Positions 1-6,972 of a stretch of 19,538 nt of DNA are shown here, piece after piece. The position numbers and the translations under genes were made by a program. This DNA is from Candidatus Geothermarchaeota archaeon (lineage in GTDB: Archaea; Thermoproteota; Nitrososphaeria; Geothermarchaeales; JAUWBL01): positions 1-19,538 of the forward strand of contig JAUWBL010000004.1 in the NCBI GenBank assembly GCA_030601715.1, read 5' to 3'. Under the pieces are notes generated by a model. It saw only the letters and a list, made by a program, of their open reading frames with translations. It did no database searches and was not told the origin of the DNA. Within the stretch, counting starts at the first letter, position 1. Each line of letters opens with the position of its first letter.

Positions 1-377
1 GCTTTGCTTCTAAACGACCCGCCCCCGATAAGGCTGTACAGATGTCGATACTGAGAGGGAGTTATCTCCTCTCTTTCCTTGAGTTTCTTTGCCAACTTCC
101 TCTGAGCCCTAACTCTCTGCATCCAGCGCTCCTTTCTGGACATCTTGGCCGTTTTCTTACCTTTCCTACTCCCGGGACCCTTCCGTCCATGCGTGCTCCT
201 CGTCTGCCCTTTCTTAGGCAGAACCTTTATGAAACCCCTGGCCTCCAGTGCCCTGACATCTTCCCTGGTGTCCAAACCCTCCAACTCATCTAGTGAGTCG
301 GGATCGAACCATATCCTGTGCAAGCCGACGCCAAACACCCTAGCAGCCAGCTTTCTCTTCAGTCTGAGATTTGTCAA
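1..377 (-). CDS. rpl19e: 50S ribosomal protein L19e (partial, 3' end cut by window edge)
   Basis: Archaeal/eukaryotic large-subunit protein L19e, a long helical protein that binds 23S rRNA. The visible 125 codons show the family pattern: a start of type TNLRLKRKLAARVFG, then RIWFDPDSLDEL, the basic stretch GRKGPGSRKGKKTAKMSRKER and a helical tail ending near YSLIGGG. Archaeal L19e is about 150 residues, so roughly 25 C-terminal residues lie outside the window. I chose a TTG at 377 because it gives the usual N-terminus. A GTG at 389 that overlaps the L32e stop (TAGTG) would add four residues and is also possible. It is the last gene of the ribosomal block seen here; L18 and S5 would normally follow outside. 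Confidence 0.93.
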   Translation of the reverse strand, partial: MTNLRLKRKLAARVFGVGLHRIWFDPDSLDELEGLDTREDVRALEARGFIKVLPKKGQTRSTHGRKGPGSRKGKKTAKMSRKERWMQRVRAQRKLAKKLKEREEITPSQYRHLYSLIGGGSFRSK

Positions 378-388
378 GATCCGGACCA

Positions 389-784
389 CTACCTGTTCAA
401 GACTCTTAAACCTAAGGCATCAGCGTTGGACACGATCAGCTCCTTCTTTCTTCCACCTACCGTGCCGGCGATCCGAATCACCTGACGCTTAGGATTCAAG
501 CCTTCCAGCTCAGCAGGGTTGTGAACTAATACCTCAGAAAAACCCGATGGGTGCAGCCCCCTGACTCTTCTGGGTCCCCGGAACCCATATCCGGGCATCC
601 TGGGCCATCCCTTTTTCTTCCTTCTAACCCTGTTGTCCAGACCTCTTGGCCTTCTCCAGCTTTCTCGTATTCTAACGTACCGCCAGCTCTCGGGTCTGGC
701 AAAACTAGGACGTCTTTGTTTCATCTCATCTCTGACCTTGAGAAGTCTCTTCTCGTCCTCCGATAGTAACGGTCTCCTAGGCAA
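389..784 (-). CDS. rpl32e: 50S ribosomal protein L32e
   Basis: Large-subunit protein L32e, specific to archaea and eukaryotes. The family core is clear: DEKRLLKVRDEMKQRRPSF, then ESWRYVRIRESWRRPRGLDN and the basic PGYGFRGPRRVRGLHPSGF, with a C-terminal globular part ending in ALGLRVLNR. Start choice is open. An ATG at 823 gives 144 residues but overlaps L6 by 47 bases and has no Shine-Dalgarno. A TTG at 784 gives 131 residues, close to the family length, overlaps L6 by 8 bases and is preceded by GAGGGA, so I prefer it. Its stop overlaps a possible GTG start of L19e. Confidence 0.95.
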   Translation of the reverse strand: MPRRPLLSEDEKRLLKVRDEMKQRRPSFARPESWRYVRIRESWRRPRGLDNRVRRKKKGWPRMPGYGFRGPRRVRGLHPSGFSEVLVHNPAELEGLNPKRQVIRIAGTVGGRKKELIVSNADALGLRVLNR

Positions 785-1337
785 GAGGCGTTCCCTCTTC
801 TTTGGAGTAAACGTAGATTCCATCGAGAAAGACGCGAGGATCCTTCCCCCTTATGTGACATGCTTGTCGGATGTTGGCAGCGGTCTGAGATACATCCTGC
901 TTGGAAGTGCCGGTGACAATGACCTCGTCTTCTTCCGCCTCCACCCTCGCGTCTCCGACGATTCGGGCTTTCCTAGGCGCCCTTTCTCCTCCGAAGTTGT
1001 CTATGTGGACGGTTCGACCAGAAACCTGGATAGTGAATGGGAAGTGAGCGTAGTATACTTTCATTCTGTATGTGTAACCCTTAGTGACTCCCGTGAAGAG
1101 GTTATTGATGAGGCTTCGAATCGTATTCGAAAGAGCGTAACCTCTCTTCCCCTTGAGGTTGACTACATAGGCTATCTTGTCAACGGCGATCTCGAAGTCA
1201 ACTGGAACCTTCGCGAAATCCGTCTTCGCTGTTCCCAAGGCCCCCTGTACCACAAGAGATCTGTCCCTGATTTCAACGCCTATCCCCTCCGGGACTGAAA
1301 CTTCCGCTGAGTGAACTCTTCTCGTAGTCCCAGTCAT
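777..1337 (-). CDS. rpl6: 50S ribosomal protein L6
   Basis: Large-subunit protein L6, with two related domains that contact 23S rRNA near the factor-binding site. The frame shows the archaeal L6 pattern: EVSVPEGIGVEIRDRSLVVQG at the N-terminus, then YRMKVYYAHFPFT and HIDNFGGERAPRKA in the middle, and the C-terminal GTSKQDVSQTAANIRQA followed by DPRVFLDGIYV. I chose the ATG at 1337 (186 residues) over a GTG at 1349 because AGGTG, overlapping the S8 stop, sits about ten bases before it. It follows S8 directly, in the usual S14-S8-L6-L32e-L19e order. Confidence 0.96.
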   Translation of the reverse strand: MTGTTRRVHSAEVSVPEGIGVEIRDRSLVVQGALGTAKTDFAKVPVDFEIAVDKIAYVVNLKGKRGYALSNTIRSLINNLFTGVTKGYTYRMKVYYAHFPFTIQVSGRTVHIDNFGGERAPRKARIVGDARVEAEEDEVIVTGTSKQDVSQTAANIRQACHIRGKDPRVFLDGIYVYSKEEGTPLA

Positions 1338-1349
1338 TCGCTGACACAC

Positions 1350-1739
1350 CTAGTAGACATACCCAAGCAGTACGCCTCCAGTGTTGCTCTCGATGCACTG
1401 CTCGTGCGTCATCAGCCCCTTAGGCGTGGAAATGACTAGGACCCCTATGTCCCTGGCCGGCAGAAACATCTTCGCCCAATCCAGGATCTCAGACCTCCTG
1501 ACCGGGAATCGAGGCTTTATGGGGCCGCAACGGTTCACTCTTCCCAGAAGCTGGATCCTGAACTTTCCTCCCCTACCATCATCTATGAACTCGAACTCTC
1601 CAAGGTAACCTTCCTTCTGAAGCAGCCTGAGCACGTTCCCCATGAGCTTGGAGGTGGGGGCGATCAAGCAATCCCTCTTCCTGGAGAGCTCGGCGTTCTG
1701 AAGCGCTGAGAACAGATTCGAGATGATGTCGAGCTCCAT
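1350..1739 (-). CDS. rps8: 30S ribosomal protein S8
   Basis: Small-subunit protein S8, which binds the central domain of 16S rRNA. The 129-residue product has the S8 N-terminal domain (SNLFSALQNAELSRK, then VLRLLQKEGYLGEFEFIDD) and the C-terminal domain ending in the diagnostic STPKGLMTHEQ...NTGGVLLGYVY. Archaeal S8 is about 130 residues. I chose the ATG at 1739 over a GTG at 1748 because AGGTG, overlapping the S14 stop, stands seven bases upstream of the ATG. It lies between S14 and L6 with almost no spacing. Confidence 0.96.
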   Translation of the reverse strand: MELDIISNLFSALQNAELSRKRDCLIAPTSKLMGNVLRLLQKEGYLGEFEFIDDGRGGKFRIQLLGRVNRCGPIKPRFPVRRSEILDWAKMFLPARDIGVLVISTPKGLMTHEQCIESNTGGVLLGYVY

Positions 1740-1748
1740 CACGTACAC

Positions 1749-1910
1749 CTAGCTGTATTTCCTGAAGCCGATCCTGGGCGCGAGTTCTCTGAAGCATCTC
1801 CTGCAGAGCATTATGTCGTGAAACTGGATGACGGCCGTGTGTGTGCCGCATCTTCTACATCTTCTTGTCCCTTTTCCAAATCCCCTGTCCTTTGGAACGG
1901 TCTCAGGCAA
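1749..1910 (-). CDS. rps14: 30S ribosomal protein S14 (zinc-binding type)
   Basis: A 53-residue small-subunit protein. Reading from a TTG at 1910 gives MPETVPKDRGFGKGTRRCRRC, then a second pair of cysteines in MLCRRCF, ending GFRKYS. The CX2C-X14-CX2C pattern (Cys18, 21, 36, 39) is the zinc ribbon of archaeal S14, and length and C-terminus fit the family. There is no ATG or GTG before the zinc ribbon; the TTG begins two bases after the L5 stop. The stop TAG is followed directly by the S8 ribosome-binding region. It is short and easily missed by automatic callers. Confidence 0.94.
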   Translation of the reverse strand: MPETVPKDRGFGKGTRRCRRCGTHTAVIQFHDIMLCRRCFRELAPRIGFRKYS

Positions 1911-1912
1911 CT

Positions 1913-2446
1913 CTATGTCAACTCCACACCGAACCTTTCTTGTAGGTATTTCTCCGCTTCCCTGCGTGTCACCGTTCCCCTCTTGCCAAGTCTGCTGCGC
2001 CTGTACTTTCGTAGTCTGACCCTGTGACCAGGCTTCACAAGCTGAACGGCTACATCCATGCCGAATATGCCTATCGTCGGATCGTACTTTATGCCAGGTA
2101 TGTCCAAGTGCTCACCAATCCCAAAGGCAAAGTTACCCGATCTATCAAAGCTGGATCTCTTCACCTTTATCCCGACGCCTTCTAGCACCTTCTCAAGCAT
2201 TGCCTTGGCCTGCTCACCTCTTAGGGTCACTAGACACGACATAGGGTCTTTCTTGATGATGCCGAATGCCCTAATGGTTTTCTTGGCTATTCTAGTCACG
2301 GGCTTTTGCTCGGTGAGATGTTCCAGGAGTCTGATGGCTTTCTGCAATCTCTCCCAGTTGTTTCCTACCGAGATGTGCAACACTACCTTGGAGAGTCTCA
2401 CCATCTGCATAGGATTGATAGTGTCCTCGGTCGCTGTCGTCGACAT
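1913..2446 (-). CDS. rpl5: 50S ribosomal protein L5
   Basis: Large-subunit protein L5, which holds 5S rRNA to the central protuberance and contacts the P-site tRNA. Diagnostic parts are NPMQMVRLSKVVLHISVG near the N-terminus, LTEQKPVTRIAKKTIRAFGI, then GNFAFGIGEHLDIPGIKYDPTIGIFGMDV and a basic C-terminus. An ATG at 2446 shares its A with the S4e stop (TGATG) and gives 177 residues. An ATG at 2455 would add three residues but has a Shine-Dalgarno too close to it. Stop-start overlap with S4e suggests translational coupling. Confidence 0.97.
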   Translation of the reverse strand: MSTTATEDTINPMQMVRLSKVVLHISVGNNWERLQKAIRLLEHLTEQKPVTRIAKKTIRAFGIIKKDPMSCLVTLRGEQAKAMLEKVLEGVGIKVKRSSFDRSGNFAFGIGEHLDIPGIKYDPTIGIFGMDVAVQLVKPGHRVRLRKYRRSRLGKRGTVTRREAEKYLQERFGVELT

Positions 2447-3186
2447 CAGGGCCATGAACCTCGTGCTGGAATGGATATGGCAGGCGACTCCGTCCCAACG
2501 GGGAACACGTACGAGGATATTGTGGTTGCTGTCTTTCCGTCCTCCGTAGCCAGAGTGATTGTTCTCTCTCGGGTCCCGGTTGTAGCTCGTATGTCGACGA
2601 CCCTCCCCGTCACTCCCCTCTTAGGACCGCCGGTGATCAGTGCCATCGAGCCGACCTTGAGAGGAATGTGTTCCAGCGCCTTTCTCTCTTTCAAGTCAAA
2701 TATCACGGTGTCACCCGGGGAAAGATGTTCTGCCTCCTCACGGGACGCAAGCATGCTTCTGCCATCATGGAAGTTGACTTGGATGGAGCCTCCCTTAATC
2801 CTTTGCTTCCCCTTGATCCTGAGCGGTTTCAGCCATTTCTCCTTCTGATCTATCTCAAAGGGATAGCTGTATCTCCCCTTCGTTGGCAGCATGCGAAACG
2901 TGCGCCCAGTGGGAACCTCCTCGATGACATCCATCAACCCAACCGGAAACCTATAGTCCGTAACCTCTCTGCCGTCGACTCTGATCTTCCGACCCGTCAG
3001 GATGTACTTGACCTCCCTAACGTTCCGAGCAACCCCCAAGATTTCCCTCAGAAGTATCGCCAAGGGAATCGAGGACTTGATGTTGTGGGCGCCGGGATGT
3101 GGCTTGACCGTCCACTTGTGCTCCTTTCTATGGATGGGCCAGGAACGAGGGGCCACCTGCCTTTTCATAGCCTTCTTTCCCGTCAT
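2446..3186 (-). CDS. rps4e: 30S ribosomal protein S4e
   Basis: Small-subunit protein S4e, found in archaea and eukaryotes. The 246 residues match family length. In order: a basic N-terminus (RSWPIHRKEHKWTVKPHPG), an S4-like RNA-binding region (REVKYILTGRKIRVDGREVTD), the central domain (GLMDVIEEVPTGRTFRMLPT), and a C-terminal KOW-type segment (LITGGPKRGVTGRVVDI). The ATG at 3186 overlaps the L24 stop in an ATGA arrangement, so its translation is probably coupled to L24. Confidence 0.97.
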   Translation of the reverse strand: MTGKKAMKRQVAPRSWPIHRKEHKWTVKPHPGAHNIKSSIPLAILLREILGVARNVREVKYILTGRKIRVDGREVTDYRFPVGLMDVIEEVPTGRTFRMLPTKGRYSYPFEIDQKEKWLKPLRIKGKQRIKGGSIQVNFHDGRSMLASREEAEHLSPGDTVIFDLKERKALEHIPLKVGSMALITGGPKRGVTGRVVDIRATTGTRERTITLATEDGKTATTISSYVFPVGTESPAISIPARGSWP

Positions 3187-3572
3187 GACGACTCACCCGA
3201 GGCACCAGAAATCCTCTTCAGCTTCGCCTTCCTTCGAGGATCTCCTAAATCCAGCTTCACCAACTCCAAGTTCGAGTAATGGATCGGAATGAGAACCGTG
3301 TCACCGCTCTGCTTAGTTCGCGTAATGCCTTCGACATAGACCCGATACTTCTTCCTATTGACCTTCGAAATCTTACCCTCAAGGCCCCTTGCGTCACCCC
3401 GCATGATCCTCACAGTGTCACCTCTCCTGACGTTCAAGGATCTTGGTCCGTGCTTCTCCCTCAATGACCGCGATAAATGAACACCCATGACTCTCCCCCG
3501 TCTATGGAGAGGAGACGCGAAAAGCATCTTCCTTTGCTTGGTAGGCTTCTTGGATGTGGCGTGCTGGACCAT
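3183..3572 (-). CDS. rpl24: 50S ribosomal protein L24 (uL24)
   Basis: Large-subunit assembly protein uL24 with a KOW motif. The sequence shows KPTKQRKMLFASPLHRRGR, then HLSRSLREKHGPRSLNVRRG and DTVRIMRGDARGLEGKISKV (the KOW region), followed by SGDTVLIPIHYSNLEL and a basic tail. I chose the ATG at 3572 (129 residues) because GAGGGGTCA stands just upstream. A TTG at 3587 would add five residues and overlap the L14 stop. It lies between L14 and S4e, the usual archaeal position. Confidence 0.96.
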   Translation of the reverse strand: MVQHATSKKPTKQRKMLFASPLHRRGRVMGVHLSRSLREKHGPRSLNVRRGDTVRIMRGDARGLEGKISKVNRKKYRVYVEGITRTKQSGDTVLIPIHYSNLELVKLDLGDPRRKAKLKRISGASGESS

Positions 3573-3583
3573 TCTTTGACCCC

Positions 3584-4009
3584 TCAATAGATCATGGAAG
3601 CCATGTTTGCCAGTCGGGGCCAGATGTCGGCGGCTTCCGCAGCCACAGGCCCTTTGACCTCCGACCCCAGCGGCTGTCCATCGGCAGAGATGAGCACAGC
3701 TGCGTTGTCTTCGAAGGTCACCCTGATACCGGTCGATCTCCGTATCGGGGCTTTCTGTCTTACCAAGATAGCGTCCAAGACTTGTTTTCTGAGCTTAAAG
3801 GGTCCCTTGTAGACGGTGACCTTTAGGTGGTCACCGACACACGCCTTCGGGAGTCTTCGGATTCGCCCTTTGTATCCTACCACCTGGATAACCCGAAGCT
3901 TCTTGGCACCAGAGTTATCAGCACAGACGAGTTTGCAGCCCACTGGGATGCCCCTTGTGATCTTGGGCCTCCTCATGTAGACTTCCTTTGCCCTTCGAAT
4001 GACCGGCAT
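3584..4009 (-). CDS. rpl14: 50S ribosomal protein L14
   Basis: Large-subunit protein L14 at the subunit interface. The family pattern is plain: ITRGIPVGCKLVCADNSGAK, then YKGRIRRLPKACVGDHLKV, LRKQVLDAILVRQKAPIRR and FEDNAAVLI, ending ANMASMIY. Two ATG starts are possible. The one at 4009 (141 residues) follows the S17 stop by three bases and has GAGGGGTCA upstream. The one at 3976 (130 residues) fits the usual length of about 132 but has a weaker site (AGGAAGT). I list the longer form; the first eleven residues are uncertain. Confidence 0.95.
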   Translation of the reverse strand: MPVIRRAKEVYMRRPKITRGIPVGCKLVCADNSGAKKLRVIQVVGYKGRIRRLPKACVGDHLKVTVYKGPFKLRKQVLDAILVRQKAPIRRSTGIRVTFEDNAAVLISADGQPLGSEVKGPVAAEAADIWPRLANMASMIY

Positions 4010-4012
4010 TGC

Positions 4013-4351
4013 TCATTGACCCCTCTTGCCGACCGCTACGAAGGACACAGTCTTGCTGATAGGTCTCGTCTCAGCTGCTATGATCTCGTCTCCGACCCTC
4101 AGATCGAGACACGGGGGGGCATGCACGCTAAGCCTCCTTCTCCTCCTTTCGTATCTTTTGTATTTAGGGATAAAATGAAGGTACTCCTTTTCGATAACGA
4201 CGGTCTTGTCCATCCGCGCCGAGACCACCCTTCCCTCGGTAGTGTTTCCCCTGATCACGATATTTCCGTGAAAAGGGCAATTGGTATCTTCACAGTGCAT
4301 TGTTGGGCGGGGGACCGGAATCCCTATTTCCCTATCTGTTAGTTGAGTCAT
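4013..4351 (-). CDS. rps17: 30S ribosomal protein S17
   Basis: Small-subunit protein S17, an OB-fold protein that binds 16S rRNA early in assembly. The archaeal form is seen in EIGIPVPRPTMHCEDTNCPFHG at the N-terminus (the Cys-X4-Cys and PFHG are typical), then RGNTTEGRVVSARMDKTVVIE, KYKRYERRRRRLSVHAPP, and VGDEIIAAETRPISKTVSFV at the C-terminus. Length 112 is normal. The ATG at 4351 overlaps the stop of the RNase P gene in an ATGA arrangement. Confidence 0.97.
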   Translation of the reverse strand: MTQLTDREIGIPVPRPTMHCEDTNCPFHGNIVIRGNTTEGRVVSARMDKTVVIEKEYLHFIPKYKRYERRRRRLSVHAPPCLDLRVGDEIIAAETRPISKTVSFVAVGKRGQ

Positions 4352-4614
4352 CCGGAAGACAACCTCCTTTCGAAACGCCCCACTAGGCTCCTCCCATCTA
4401 GTATTACAGTATGTTGGGAGGTCTGGACCTCCATGAGGCAGACTTCCTTCTGCAACCTGACATTGTGCCCGTCCTCGGCTCGAAGCAGCACAGTATCCCT
4501 AGTCTCGTCGACCACTGTTCCACCGAGCCCCATCAGATCCCTGTTTGTGGACCACACAACCCTGACCTTCAAGCCCAGCAGATTTCGGGTTTCCCTCTTT
4601 CTTCGTTTCATCAT
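4348..4614 (-). CDS. rnp1: Ribonuclease P protein component 1 (Rpp29/Pop4 family)
   Basis: Protein subunit of RNase P, the ribonucleoprotein that removes 5' leaders from precursor tRNAs. The 88 residues carry the Rpp29 fold signature: NLLGLKVRVVWSTNRDLMGL, GGTVVDETRDTVLLRAEDG and the C-terminal VILDGRSLVGRFERRL. The gene commonly sits between L29 and S17 in archaeal ribosomal operons, which supports the call. In many euryarchaea a SUI1/aIF1 gene lies beside it; none is present here. Its first ATG overlaps the L29 stop (ATGA), and its stop overlaps the S17 start (ATGA), so the three genes should be translationally coupled. Confidence 0.95.
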   Translation of the reverse strand: MMKRRKRETRNLLGLKVRVVWSTNRDLMGLGGTVVDETRDTVLLRAEDGHNVRLQKEVCLMEVQTSQHTVILDGRSLVGRFERRLSSG

Positions 4615-4787
4615 TCGGACTCCCTTCTTTTTTCACTGATGACGGTGAGAAGCCTGGCCCTCTGCCTTCGTAGTGTCTTGATCTTCCCCGGCTTTTCCAT
4701 TGACCCCCCAGCTCTGACCATCGAGACCATCTTCATATATTCCGTGTTGAGCTCATTGAGCTGACGACGCAACTCGTCAACATCCAT
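4611..4787 (-). CDS. rpl29: 50S ribosomal protein L29 (start uncertain, probably longer)
   Basis: Large-subunit protein L29, near the peptide exit tunnel. From the ATG at 4787 the product is 58 residues: DVDELRRQLNELNTEYMKM, then VRAGGSMEKPGKIKTLRRQRA and a basic tail, which matches archaeal L29 from the first helix onward. Archaeal L29 is usually near 70 residues, and the frame continues upstream with LEKWRE joined to the Met, matching the family's I-R-[DE]-M segment. No ATG, GTG or TTG exists in frame between the S3 stop (4827) and 4787. The real start may therefore be non-standard, near 4823, or a frameshift may be present (see findings). A GGAGGGAA run lies very close to the ATG. Confidence 0.9.
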   Translation of the reverse strand: MDVDELRRQLNELNTEYMKMVSMVRAGGSMEKPGKIKTLRRQRARLLTVISEKRRESE

Positions 4788-4826
4788 TTCCCTCCACTTC
4801 TCGAGCTTCCTTTGAGGAAAGAGCGC

Positions 4827-5477
4827 TCACCTCTCCTTCGGTCCTTCCGTTTCGGCCTCGCCTAGATCCGATTCCGCCAACACAGTGCTCCGTTTCCCAG
4901 TAGCTGCCTCATATTCGGGCGAGGCGGGAGCCACGGAAACCTTCACCCCAACCTTCCCTTGTTTGAGGACTACACTGGCCTTTGCCTTCCTGACGAACCT
5001 TTCAACTAGGTCACCACTCTTCAAAAGGATGCCGGCAGAAAACTTCTCGTATCTCGATCTGACTGTTCGGAGCTTACCGCTTATGATGATCTCTGCGCCT
5101 GCGGCGCCAGACTCCATGATCGACCTGAGCACCCAGAAACCTACTCTTCTGTACTTGTAGCCCCTCGCTAGGGCGCGAGTAACCTGCGAAACCATGATTC
5201 TGGGCTCAAACTCAGGGATCTCTACCTCTTCCACTGAAACGGAGGGGTTACGGTAGTTGAATTCCTCCTCAATCATGCGAGATACCTCCCTGATCCTGCT
5301 ACCTCTTCTGCCTATCACCAGCCCGGGTCGAAGAGCCCTCACGGTGATCTTGGTTCCGATAGGCGTTGTCACGAGATCCATCCCAGCGTAGCCAGCCGCT
5401 TTCAGGCTTTCTCCTAGGTACTCATCGAGGAGGACCTTGCCCAACTCCTTGTCCACGAAATGCGCTGGTCTTGGCAC
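4827..5477 (-). CDS. rps3: 30S ribosomal protein S3
   Basis: Small-subunit protein S3 at the mRNA entry channel. The 216 residues contain LGESLKAAGYAGMDLVTTPIG, a KH domain with the GXXG loop in RPGLVIGRRGSRI (GRRG at residues 56-59), and the C-terminal domain (ARGYKYRRVGFWVLRSIME, GAAGAEIIISGKLR). The acidic, poorly conserved tail is common in archaeal S3. The start is GTG at 5477, preceded by the strong Shine-Dalgarno GGAGGAGATC that overlaps the end of L22. Gap to L22 is two bases. Confidence 0.97.
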   Translation of the reverse strand: MPRPAHFVDKELGKVLLDEYLGESLKAAGYAGMDLVTTPIGTKITVRALRPGLVIGRRGSRIREVSRMIEEEFNYRNPSVSVEEVEIPEFEPRIMVSQVTRALARGYKYRRVGFWVLRSIMESGAAGAEIIISGKLRTVRSRYEKFSAGILLKSGDLVERFVRKAKASVVLKQGKVGVKVSVAPASPEYEAATGKRSTVLAESDLGEAETEGPKER

Positions 5478-5479
5478 GT

Positions 5480-5938
5480 CTAGATCTCCTCCGCAACTGC
5501 TTCAACGTGAACGAGAGTCTGGAAGTCTGGGCTAGATCTCCCGAACGCCCTAGGGACATATCTTTTCAACTTCCTGCCTCTCTGTGCCGCAATGTGAACA
5601 ATCCTGAGTTTAGACGGGTCCAAACCCTTGAACTCAGCATTATTCTGCAGGTTGTCAAAGAGGTTCAAGATATGTCGAGCGGCCTTCACAGGATATCGGC
5701 CTGAGCTAGAACCCTTTCTGTGGCCAACACCTCTGACATGTCGACGGAAGGGTACGGAACGCCTCTTCTCCACCACATCTTCCAGCAGCAGCCTAGCCTT
5801 GGGGAGCATCATGCCTTGAATCTGCCGGCAGACCTCGATGGAAGCCTTGGGAGACGGAGTCACCTCTCGAAGGCTGGCCTTGGCCATTGCCGCCGCCTTC
5901 TCCGATGAGACCCTGTAGCCGTATCCCCAGTGTGGCAA
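5480..5938 (-). CDS. rpl22: 50S ribosomal protein L22
   Basis: Large-subunit protein L22, lining the peptide exit tunnel. The archaeal form is seen in EVTPSPKASIEVCRQIQGMM, PKARLLLEDVVEKRRSVPFRR, HVRGVGHRKG, YPVKAARHILNLFDNLQNNAE and the C-terminal RGRKLKRYVPRAFGRSSP. The only usable start is TTG at 5938, preceded by GAGGAGAGATGAG; an in-frame TAG lies just upstream. S19 normally precedes L22 directly, but here two plus-strand genes separate them, so L22 must be the first gene of its own transcript, with a promoter somewhere in 5939-6060. Confidence 0.96.
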   Translation of the reverse strand: MPHWGYGYRVSSEKAAAMAKASLREVTPSPKASIEVCRQIQGMMLPKARLLLEDVVEKRRSVPFRRHVRGVGHRKGSSSGRYPVKAARHILNLFDNLQNNAEFKGLDPSKLRIVHIAAQRGRKLKRYVPRAFGRSSPDFQTLVHVEAVAEEI

Positions 5939-6089
5939 CGACTCATCTCTCCTCTACGTGTTGCTGATTCTCCCCGCATCCCTCGATTGGTATGTGACCA
6001 TCCGTTGCTCGGCCTATCCCTTTTTGCTAGGAGCGGTTACCCCTACCCCAGATAAATCTGTGAGGCAGGCTACTTCGTGGTTGTCAGAC
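5939..6089. promoter_or_regulatory. Divergent intergenic region between L22 and the regulator gene, with a TATA-like palindrome
   Basis: This 151-base stretch must carry promoters for L22 (minus) and probably for the winged-helix gene (plus). The only A/T-rich element is CAGATAAATCTG at 6049-6060, an inverted repeat of five-base arms around AA. Read on the plus strand it could act as a TATA box about 26-30 bases before a start near 6080, giving a very short leader before the ATG at 6090. Read on the minus strand it would give an L22 leader of about 90 bases. A repressor site overlapping a TATA box would look the same. No biochemical support can be drawn from sequence alone. Confidence 0.35.
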
Positions 6090-6878
6090 ATGGAAAAGGA
6101 ACCCCTCCATCACCCCGCAAGGATGCAGATAATCAGAATCATGGGGGACGAAGGAGGTGTGTCCTACTCCGATCTGAAAGAGAAGACTGGGCTGAGCACT
6201 GGAAGTATCTACTACCACTTAGGCGTACTGAAGGATCTCCTAGAGAGGAAGGGCAGCAGATACGCCCTCAACGATGATGGAAGAAAGGTGTACCAATCCA
6301 TCATGGAAGGACGGATCTTCGACGAGCTTTTGCCTCCTTCCAAACGCTCATCGGCGGAAGAACTGTACAGAGGGATTCTAGTGGCTTCTCTCTTTGAAAG
6401 ACTGTCGAGAAGCACGAGGACGAGCGTCATGATCGGAGCAATCCTTCTGGCTGTGGAAGCCGGGACAGCTCTCTTCCTGAATGTCAACCAGTTTCTCTTT
6501 GTGTTCGTGGTTACCAGAACCTTCCATCCCGCCGTGTCGATGGTTCTCTCTTGGCTTGTGGTATTCTTGATTTTCTATTTCATGGTCACATCTTTCTATC
6601 GTCGGGTAGGGGAGTTCACCGAGAACCTTTCCTTCTTGGTTTCCATACTGGTCAGCTTCCTTCCTATCTATCTTTATGCATACATGTTCCAGCTTAGACT
6701 GGGAGGGATTCTCGCATTCATCTCAAGTCCGACCACCGGTGCGCTTCTCCAATTCGTCTCGGCCATGTGGATAGCCTCCTCCCTGACCTTCATCAAGGGA
6801 GTCAGGCTCGAACATTCCATGCTCATGGCACTCATCGTGATCTTCCTCAACGATCTCCCGTTCATAGCGTTCCCATAG
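6090..6878 (+). CDS. Membrane-anchored winged-helix (ArsR/MarR-like) transcriptional regulator
   Basis: Counted from the ATG at 6090, the product is 262 residues in two parts. Residues about 8-74 form a winged helix-turn-helix: HPARMQIIRIMGDEGGVSYS, LKEKTGLSTGSIYYHLGVLK (recognition helix SIYYHLGVL) and the wing RKGSRYALNDDGRKV. Residues about 111-261 are mostly hydrophobic, with four to six likely membrane segments. Such one-protein sensors, a DNA-binding domain tethered to a membrane domain, are common in archaea. Signal and targets are unknown. A GTG at 5958 keeps the frame open but adds 44 unlikely residues. The gene lies in the opposite orientation to the ribosomal genes around it and 94 bases before a second plus-strand gene. 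Confidence 0.8.
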   Translation: MEKEPLHHPARMQIIRIMGDEGGVSYSDLKEKTGLSTGSIYYHLGVLKDLLERKGSRYALNDDGRKVYQSIMEGRIFDELLPPSKRSSAEELYRGILVASLFERLSRSTRTSVMIGAILLAVEAGTALFLNVNQFLFVFVVTRTFHPAVSMVLSWLVVFLIFYFMVTSFYRRVGEFTENLSFLVSILVSFLPIYLYAYMFQLRLGGILAFISSPTTGALLQFVSAMWIASSLTFIKGVRLEHSMLMALIVIFLNDLPFIAFP

Positions 6879-6972
6879 GGTCAGCTTCAATTTCTAATTT
6901 CTAGAATTCGGAGTGGAGTTTCCAGAATAGCACAAGCAAAATAGGGTTCTGATAGCGGGGTTTCAGGCGGGC
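6879..6972 (+). promoter_or_regulatory. Intergenic gap between the two plus-strand genes
   Basis: Ninety-four bases, with an A/T-rich stretch near 6888-6907 that includes a TTTCTA repeat, and CAAAATAGG near 6937-6945. The latter lies about 30 bases before the ATG at 6973 and could be a weak TATA-like box for a nearly leaderless transcript. I see no convincing Shine-Dalgarno. The downstream gene may have its own promoter or be read through from the regulator gene. Confidence 0.25.

Noticed and set aside
2306..2848. Plus-strand open frame of 180 codons
   Set aside because: It is antisense to S4e and L5, shows no family pattern and has no ribosome-binding site.
5958..6089. Longer N-terminus of the winged-helix gene from a GTG at 5958
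   Set aside because: The 44 added residues look random, and it would cover the only space for the divergent promoters; the ATG at 6090 directly precedes the DNA-binding domain.
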